Assembly (NCBI GenBank): GCA_016748015.1
Contig: JAAOMT010000109.1
Span: 84,769 to 148,768, forward strand
Length of the DNA: 64,000 bases
Reading direction: 5' to 3'
Origin: Geosiphon pyriformis
Taxonomy: Eukaryota > Glomeromycota > Glomeromycetes > Archaeosporales > Geosiphonaceae
Shown: in pieces, positions 56,131 to 64,000 of the stretch
Position numbering within the stretch: position 1 is the stretch's first letter
Layout of the letters: the number at the start of each line of letters is the position of its first letter
Made by a program: the position numbers and the translations under genes
The notes under the pieces: generated by a model
Seen by the model: the letters and a program-made list of their open reading frames with translations, nothing else
Told to the model about the DNA's origin: nothing
Database searches by the model: none

Positions 56131-58289
56131 AACAATTACCTCATAATATATAAAAGCTGTTAAATATTCAAAAAATAAATACTTTTTCTATAAAATAATG
56201 TTATTATAACCATAGTAATTTCAATTAGATAAGATATTTATTCTTCCTAAAAATTTGTTGAAAAAAACTATTGTTAAAAAAGTATAATATGATATACAAT
56301 ATTATAGAAATTAAACATTAATGTTAACTTATGGTTATTTGAAACCCAAAAGTTACAGGTAAAAAAAACTGTATATAAATAAATGCTAATAGAAAAAACT
56401 ATTTATTTTGAAGCTATAATATTTTTTGGTCTAATAATTTTTATTTTAAATTATTTTTTTATGATTAATAATTTTATTAAGTTTTTTTTTAACTAGAATT
56501 TTTAAAACTAATTGATTTTTAAATGTCTCTAAAAATTATTTTTGTTTTTACTTTTGGTTAAATTTAAGATTTTTTTGATCAAGACACAAAAATCTTATCA
56601 ATATGACTTAAAATCAACAATAACTATGTATTTTAATTATATAGCTATATTTAAAACTTTCTTATAAAAATAAACAAATAAATTTTTTTATCTAAATGCT
56701 TGCTTTTTTGATGTTTTAGTTCCAAAAAATTCAATAATAAATCTTTTAAATAAATTTTATAAAAATTAAAAACTAGAAAAAGTATATTTATCTATTTTAA
56801 ATTGTCAAATATTTGCTTAATAATTTATTATATGATACATTTATTACAAAATTATTATTGAAAATAATAAATAATTTTTATATAGTATTTCTAAAAACAT
56901 TTATCTTAATAATTTAATATTTTATCTTTATATAATAATGCAGTAATTTTGTAAAAATGCTTTGTCTTAAAATTGTTTAAGTTTATTGTTTTAATAAATA
57001 AATTATAATAAAACTAAATAGTTTAATAAAAAAAATTTGTATTTAATATTTATTTAAAACAAAAAATTAACTAAAAATAGCATTTATTTTCTTATTATCT
57101 TATTTTATTTAATTTTAAAAATTATTAAAACATTATCAATACTTAAAATATATTTTAATATATTATTTTTTAATATAAAAGTTTAAAAAATATTGCTTAA
57201 TAAGATAATATAATCATTAAATTAATAAATCCAATTTAAAACATTTTATAAATTATTTTAATTTTTATATAATTATATAATTTTACAATAAATTAATTTT
57301 TTTTAAAATATAACGATTAATAATTTACAATAAAACAATTTATTATACTATTATAATTAGATGTAATATGCTAATAGATAGTAAAAAAAACAATATTATT
57401 TAATAAAAAAATAAAAAAATAATTCAATTTTAATAAGCAAATTAAATTAATAAGAATTCAATATGTAAGATCAATTTATAAATATTTCAGTTGTTATTTT
57501 TTTCAAAATAACAAAAAATTTAAAAATAAAAAAATAATTTATATTGTCAACAAGAAATAATATACTAATATAATTCTATATTTTATGTTAATGCTCTTAA
57601 AATTTAATATTAAATATTAGTTATATTTTTAGTAAATATTTATTTAATATATTTTATAAAAACTATATAAATCGAGAAAAAAAATAGTGAAAAAAAATAA
57701 AAAAGTTAATATTATTGTATTTATTTTTACTTTAAATAAAATTAATTTAAATATAAATTTAAGTATAAATAAATTTTTACAGCTTTAAAAAGTTTCATTT
57801 AATGATTGTATTAATAATTTAGTCAATAATTAAGCTAATAATTAAATTTATAATTATATCTATAACTAGTTTTGAAAATAGTGTGTTTATTAATAATATT
57901 AATAACTAATATATATGATTAAATATGACTAAAAAGATTAAGCTCTAACAAAGTAAATTTATTTAAAAAAAGTTCTATTTTAAAGTTAACTAATTTGTTA
58001 AAAATTTTAGTTAATAAAATATAAAAAACTACAATAATATTAATTTTTAATCCAAAAAACCAAACTTTTATATAAGTGTTTTGGCTTTTTTTGTAATAAT
58101 TAAGACTTTTAGAACATTTAAACATATAATGCCTAAAATTTCTACTTGAATTTTTGAAGTTGTTTTTTTATAAGCTTTATATTTTCAATAATTTTACCAA
58201 GTTTTTTATAACTTTTAAGTTGTTTTTATATGACAATTTTTTGTTTATAAACAAATTTTTTTATTATTATTCTTTTAAGTATGTTAAAA
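56131..58289. other. Very AT-rich non-coding stretch
   Basis: No gene seen. Only low-complexity frames (for example 57919-58125). Confidence 0.6.
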
Positions 58290-59200
58290 AAAAAGTATTT
58301 TGACAGTTATGTACTTAAACATATATTTCTTTATTTTGTTGATAATTTTCTGTTTTTTCGTAACAGTTTTTTGAAAATTAATAATAAAGTATATTTTATT
58401 TTTATTTTTTATAATAATTTGTTTTTTAATAGTAAGCAAAGCATTTAAATAATTTTTTATCTAATATTTATAGATAATAAAGAACATTTTAATCAAAAAA
58501 TTATTTTTTTATATTGATTAAAGATATGTTTATTTTGGGACTAAAATGGTTTTTTTATATTTGTTTTGGTATTTTACTAATAGATATTATAACTATTACA
58601 ATAATAATAACTAATCAGATTTTTGTGATATTTCTTAATTTATATATTATAAACAAGTTAATTATTAAATATTATTCGATATTTGTTTTGCAAAATATAA
58701 GATTTATTATTTAATATTTTGTTAATTATAAATAGTTTTTTCTTTTAATTTAAAATTTTATCATCAAAAATATTGTTTTATTTTAATTTATATTTAAAAA
58801 GTAAGTTACTAATACTTAAAAAAAGTGTTTTATATATATTTTTTAAGTTATTTTTGAACTTTTTATAAGTAATTATTTGTGTTTTTACCAAAAAGTTTAA
58901 TATTGTTTTAAATCTTTATTGCAAAATATTTTTATAGTTAAGTTTAATTATTTCTTTAAAAAATTCTGTTTTAATATTAGTTTTAATGAATAATATTATC
59001 ATATATTTATAGAATAAATAAAAAGGTTTATAATTAGTTAAGTTATAATTTACTGTTTTATAAACAAAAAATGTTGAAAACAAAGCTTTATTTTATAGAT
59101 TTTTTTTTACTAATGTTTACTAAAATTTTACAAAGATTTAATTAAAATATTCTATTAACCTATTAATCTATAAGTAATAAAAAAAAAGTTTATAATATAC
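58290..59200. repeat. Dispersed repeat A, partial copy 3
   Basis: Matches about 10975-11880 in the same orientation, starting TTTTGACAGTTATGTACTTA, with heavy A/T bias relative to copy 1. Confidence 0.5.
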
Positions 59201-60360
59201 TTTAAGTTTTTTTACTATTGAGCTAAAAAAACTTTTTTTTATTTAAAAGTAGTTTTTAAATACATCTATGTTTATATATAATTTTCTTATAAATAAAATT
59301 AACAATTATAATAATAGTTTAATTTAAAATTACTTTTATTTAAAAATTTAATTAAAATAAACTAAATTAAACTTTGAATACTGTTTATGTTTAATTCAAA
59401 TTATGAACTAAATTTAATTTTTTTTAACAAATCTGAATTCAGTTCAAGTTTGGTTTAAAATTTTTAAATTTATTTAAATTCAATGGAATTAAAAAAAAAA
59501 TTTTATATTACTTTTTCATCAATTTTTACTTTGTTTAATTATTATAATCAGTTAAAAAAGTATATAAAACTATGTATATATAATAATTTTGCTTTTTAAA
59601 TTACTAAAATAAATTTATTTTTTGTATTACCTAATATTATTAAAGATTTAAAATCCAAAATAATAGAATTTAATAACCTAAATAGTCTAAATTTTAATAT
59701 CTAATAAATATATTTTTTAAAATAAAATATAGGACTATTTTGATAAATTTAAATAGATAAAAAATTGCTAAATATATAATCTTAAATATGTATATAAATT
59801 TTTTTTTTGGTAAACTACAAACATTATCAAATTTTATAGTATTATTTTTTTTTATTGCTTAACAAGTGTAGCCCAAAAGCCACCTAGAACAATATATCAA
59901 ACTAAGTGATCTAAATTAGACACTAATTATGCATTTTATATATATAAATAGTTACTTAGACCAATTAAGAACACATTACACTAAAGCTTTAGAAGAAAAT
60001 TTATTCAAAAAAGACATTTTTTAAACAATTTCAAACAATGTAACACTATTATTAATCAATTCAACTAGCTATTTTAAAGGCATTAGTTTTTACAACAGCA
60101 GATTTATGTTTTCAAAAAGACATCAAGTTAGAAAAAACTTTATTACTTAAATCAACCAGGTGTTTAAATCACCAAATATATCAACATCTTCTATGCAGCA
60201 CTCTTTTTTTTAAAGAAACTACCTCTCTTTTCAACTTATCAACAACTTTATTAAAAGAACCTATAGTACCAAAATTTCATTGATTTTAAGGCCAAGTTTA
60301 CTGCTTGAGACCAAATCTCTATTAATAAATTGTTCAAACAATTTAACCAAAGAATAGTAT
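59201..60360. other. AT-rich stretch with repeat related to 400-960
   Basis: 59890-60330 is less AT-rich and shares short ordered blocks with 400-960. No usable coding frame. Confidence 0.4.
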
Positions 60361-60615
60361 TATATAAAACTTAAAAATAATATGTCTGTTTTAGATATTA
60401 GATGTAAGTTTTTGAGAGATAGCTTTAATCTTAAAATAGCTCTTTATATATCTTAATATTATATAAAATTTAAGAATGATATGTCTGTTTTAAATGTTAA
60501 ATATGAGTTTTTTAAAAATAGCTGTAATCTTAAAATAGCTTTTAATATATTTTAATGTTATATAAAATCTGAGAATAATATGTTTACTTTAGATATTAGA
60601 TATAAGTTTTAAGTA
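60361..60615 (+). repeat. Tandem repeat, 99-bp period, about 2.5 copies
   Basis: The phrase TATATAAAA(C/T) begins at 60361, 60460 and 60559, exactly 99 bases apart, and each is followed by ATATGT(C/T)TGTTTTA-like and ATCTTAAAATAGCT-like blocks. Units differ by scattered substitutions. Confidence 0.85.
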
Positions 60616-60901
60616 CTAAATAAGATCTTATATTTGTAATTATATTTTTACTTATAAAAAACATGATTAAAAACAATAAATAATTCTTAAATTGTCAAAT
60701 AATTATAAGTTAATATATAAGATAAAAAAATTGTGTTTAATATAAATCATATAATTAATATTATAATATTATTAAAATTGCTATTTAATAAAAAATTAAT
60801 ATTTAATATAAATATAATAGTCAATATATATTTTATTTCAAAAAAATCATATAAAAAAAAATTTATAATTCTTTTTTAAACTGTTTTTTTAGTCTTTTTG
60901 G

Positions 60902-61240
60902 CTGAAAATTTGACTTAAAGCAATAAAAATCATTTAAACTAACATTAAAAAAACATAATTTTTGATAATATAAATATTATAATAACTCTAAGTTTTAGAT
61001 AATAATAATACCGAAAATTTGGCTCTAAGACAATGATAAAAACCAACTTAAATTTATATTAACAAAACATAAATTTTTAATAATATGAACAATATAAAAA
61101 CTTTAAGTTTCAAATAATATTAATGGCAAAAATTTGGCTTTAAAATAATAATAAAAACCAATATAAGCTAATATTAAAAAAACACAATTTTTAATAATAT
61201 AAGTACTATAGTATTTTTAAATTTTAGATAATACTAATTT
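60902..61240 (+). repeat. Tandem repeat, about 110-bp period, 3 copies
   Basis: AAAATTTGGCT-type starts recur at about 60902, 61011 and 61127, each followed by an AATAAAAACCA-like block, an AATATTAA-AAAACA block and a TTTTTAATAATATAA block. It is unrelated in sequence to the 99-bp repeat just before it. Confidence 0.75.
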
Positions 61241-61639
61241 GTTATATAATATATTAATTTTATTATTAGTTATTGATTAATCTAAATTTATGTAAAAAAT
61301 ATATATACATATTTTTAATTTTTATTTGTCTAAAATATAAATTTCTATAACTTTATTTTTAATTGTATTAACACAAAAAAATTAAAAAATAGAATTTAAA
61401 TATTGGAATATTTTAATCAATTTAAGATTTTTTATTAAAATAAATAATTATTAATAGTTAATAAAACAAATAATAATTATATTATAAAGTTTTTTTATTA
61501 TTAATATTAATACCAATTACTATAAAAAATTAGAACAGTTTTTTAATTAAATTAGCAATTTTATTTATTAAAATATTTTTTTAATTGATTTGTAATTTTT
61601 TTGGATATTTGTTTTTTTTTATAATATTTTTTTATTGTA

Positions 61640-63480
61640 ATATATATTGTTTAGTAAAAACTATCTAAATAATGCTAAAAAAAAAACTCTTTGTCTTCTT
61701 AATTTTATGATCATGACCAGAATGAAGAGTAAAAAAGCTGCATCTGATATTTTTCTTAAGATATCTAATAAAATTTCAACCAGAAAAGCTCTTTTTGTTG
61801 TAAAAGCAACTATGCAGAATGTTATAAAAGCCTTTTTTTTACCTAATAATCGTGAAAAGCTATCTTTGGTAGCTGTTGAAGCAATTTCTTCTTCTTTGAC
61901 TGGTTTTTCACCAATCAAAGTTCTCTTAAAGAGACACACTTAAGTTAGTTCTAATGTTGCCTTTACTTCAACTAAGAGTCCAAAAGTTTTTAATAATAGA
62001 CTAGTAAATAAGCTGGTCTTTTTTTTTATGGCTTCAACATCTGGTGCTGCTAATACTACCTTTTCAAAAAAAATGATCAAAAAAACCAAAATTTCAAAAA
62101 AGTGAGAGCAGTCGCTTGCCTTTGCTATTGTTACACCAAACCTCTTTGTGGTTTTTAATAAGATTTTAAGTGAAATCTTTATAGTATTATCTGGCACATC
62201 ATCCAAGATGGACCAAGATTAACCACTGATTGTATTGCCAAATATAGTGTCTTTTAGCAAATTGTTATTGGTTTTAGAAGCAAAACAATTGTTTCTTGTA
62301 ATATTATCTGTTTTTAAGAACTGAGTTGACCAAATAGAAACTGAATTATCTTTTCTAGTTTCTGGTGTTGCCACTAGTAGTGCTTGGGAAACCATTATTA
62401 ATCATCAAAAGTTTGTTGAATAGGTGGCCTTTTTTTTGGTATCTGGTACTACTTTTAATATTAAATTGACTTATGTTAAGATTGTTTTTTAGTCTGTACA
62501 TGGTTTTTTGGATGCAAAATCTGTTTTTAAGGACAATGTAAAGCTTTTTTGTGTGGAGTTTGCTTTTCAAAACTGTATTTTTAGTTGAGCTTACAGGCTC
62601 TGTTTACTTTGTTACTCTTAAAATTGCCAAATCTCTGGTGGTTTCTGAGTCTGGTTTCCCTTCTGCTGCTGTTGTGCTGTATAATATGTCTTTAAATGTG
62701 TCTGCTGCTAACATTAAGATAGCTTTTAGTGTGTTTGGCAGTATTACTCATGTTGTGCTGAAGTCTGCTGGCATTTGGCAATATATAATTATTTATTTTA
62801 AAAAATTGAACTCTGCTGTGTCTGCTTTAAATTATTAGTCAGTTTTGGTGGGCAAAAATAGTGTTAAAATCTTCTTCTTAGTGAATCAAAATAAGATTAT
62901 TCTGTCTTGTGATAGGTTTAAGGCCAAGTTAATTAATCTACTGTCTGACTGTACAGCTTTTAAAATTAATAATATGATTTTTTAGGTTGATAGTCAAACA
63001 TGTTTTATTTCTTGTTTTTCTGAATCTGGTTATTATTCTCAGTTTACTCTGATTATATTTGGTTCTCAAGTTGATTTGAATTTTGCGATTATTAAAACTG
63101 GTATTCTAAGAAAATGCTGTATTTGGTAGAAAACTCCTAGTTGTTGGCACTGTTTTAGATGTCAAAAAGTAAACTATTTTGCTGTGAACTGTAAAGTATC
63201 TTCACCTCTCTTTTTTAAGGCTCCCAAAGTGTTTAAACTACGTTTTATAAGTGGTATTTCTTATGTAAAGACTTCTGCTTTCCTAAATTCTTTTGAGTTT
63301 TCTTTCTTGATAGCTTCTATTTCTCTTTTTATGGTTGTTGGTAATCTCTTGGTGTTCTTTTGATTGGCTTCTTTGGAGTCTGATTTGGCCAAGCTTTTTG
63401 CTTTGGTTGAGTCTATTGTCAAACCAGTTGAAAAAACACCCAAAATACTTAATTATAATAATAACTTAGATAATCTAATA
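61640..63480 (+). mobile_element. Degenerate LINE, ORF1-like region with RRM-like segment and zinc knuckle
   Basis: The plus strand can be followed, across stops and shifts, as one retrotransposon protein. It has VLYNMSLNVSAANIKIAFSV, GSITHVVLKSAGIWQY (an RRM-like strand pattern), then RFKAKLINLL. A CCHC-type knuckle reads CWHCFRCQKVNYFAVNCK, in which the expected His is Tyr. The end is KAPKVFKLRFISGISYVKTS and LFALVESIVKPVEK. I recall such C-rich and KAPKVFKPHF-like ends from LINE proteins of Rhizophagus and Gigaspora. Stops interrupt the frame many times (for example near 62838, 62986 and 63130). No reverse transcriptase is in the window; it would lie to the right. Confidence 0.65.
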
Positions 63481-64000
63481 ATCAATATTTTTTAGTGTTA
63501 CTAAAGATATTTGGTTTTTTTTTTTAAATATTATTAATGTTTGTTTGCTATGAATTCACGTTTTCTAAAAGCTGTTAAATTTTTGATAACTGAATTTATC
63601 TTTAAATTATCTTCTATAATTTAAATAGCCGATTTTGTACTAATTATTTAATGTAGTTTTTTTATAGTAAAAGTCAATTTTTTCTTAAAAATTGCTCATC
63701 TGGAAGCTTACGAAAAATGTGTAGTTATTTTGCTGTAAAAGTCAACTTTTTTATAGAAATCTCATCTGTAGACTACCTTAATAATTATAATAAGAAAAAA
63801 ATAAAAAATAAAAGAAATATAAAAAAATGAAATTTTATTAAGAGAATTGTTATCTATTTAGGTCTGAAGTTACTAACAAATTACTGAAATTGGTAGCTAA
63901 TTAATTTTAAAACATTAGTTGATTTTCAGAGAATTTCAAATGTAAATAATTTTTAAGAAATTTCGATTTTTAAAGTATCTTAATTTTTATTACTTTTTAT
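63481..64000. other. AT-rich, probably further LINE-derived
   Basis: No frame of note. GTAAAAGTCAA(C/T)TTTTT occurs twice (about 63667 and 63736), a short direct duplication. Confidence 0.4.

Noticed and set aside
61661-62206. Minus-strand ORFs of 88-92 codons in the LINE region
   Set aside because: Antisense to the plus-strand LINE protein, which carries the zinc knuckle and RRM-like segment.
1-64000. tRNA, rRNA or CRISPR arrays
   Set aside because: None noticed by eye; the regular repeats are tandem without spacers or simple microsatellites. A tRNAscan run was not possible.

Overview
The window reads as AT-rich nuclear DNA of a filamentous fungus, most likely an arbuscular mycorrhizal fungus (Glomeromycotina, Rhizophagus-like). 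The sequence shows many short phased introns, long non-coding AT-rich stretches, degenerate LINE and Tc1/mariner sequences, and broken copies of families that I know (from memory, not from a search) to be greatly expanded in that lineage: BTB-BACK-TLDc proteins, Glomeromycotina-type protein kinases, and a lineage-specific family with a WTFFGEEWD-like motif. It is a draft assembly: a 20-N gap followed by 19 C lies inside one gene.

Layout. 1-6 kb: AT-rich, mostly non-coding. 6.7-8.2 kb: decayed BTB-BACK-TLDc gene (minus). 12.7-13.6 kb: coding-like remnants. 14.6-16.0 kb: secreted chitin deacetylase (plus). 18.7-19.5 kb: kinase pseudogene (minus). 22.6-24.2 kb and 30.6-32.0 kb: two paralogous class-3 lipase-fold genes on opposite strands, both without the nucleophile serine. 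33.3-33.4 kb: a 43-codon ORF ending in a CaaX box (CSIM). 33.9-35.9 kb: broken lineage-specific family gene. 36.3-38.0 kb: secreted pepsin-like aspartic protease. 39.2-40.7 kb: GPI-type GH16 (Crh-like) wall enzyme. 42.7-44.5 kb: two Tc1/mariner remnants. 45.9-53.0 kb: a compact housekeeping island with VTA1 (ESCRT-III/Vps4 regulator), a small DUF4286-like protein, a UVRAG/Vps38-Atg14-type PI3K subunit and a tail-anchored SAM-domain protein. 53.5-56.0 kb: a composite, decayed duplicate of the 32.8-37.2 kb region. 56-64 kb: AT-rich repeats, tandem repeats and a degenerate LINE with an RRM-like segment and a zinc knuckle.

Functional themes. Three genes act at the cell wall or outside the cell (chitin deacetylase, GH16 transglycosylase, aspartic protease), in keeping with wall remodelling. 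VTA1 and the UVRAG-like protein both serve endosome, vacuole and autophagy traffic. The two lipase-fold proteins are predicted membrane or secretory proteins that have kept the Asp and His but not the Ser of the triad.

The most interesting items are the CaaX micro-ORF, which resembles a lipopeptide pheromone precursor in architecture; the pair of independently inactivated lipases; and the 53.5-56.0 kb duplicate, whose differences from its source are mostly C-to-T/G-to-A, concentrated at CpG in the exon I compared. Intron borders were set by hand from splice signals and frame; coordinates of multi-exon genes span first to last coding base and the exons are listed in each entry.
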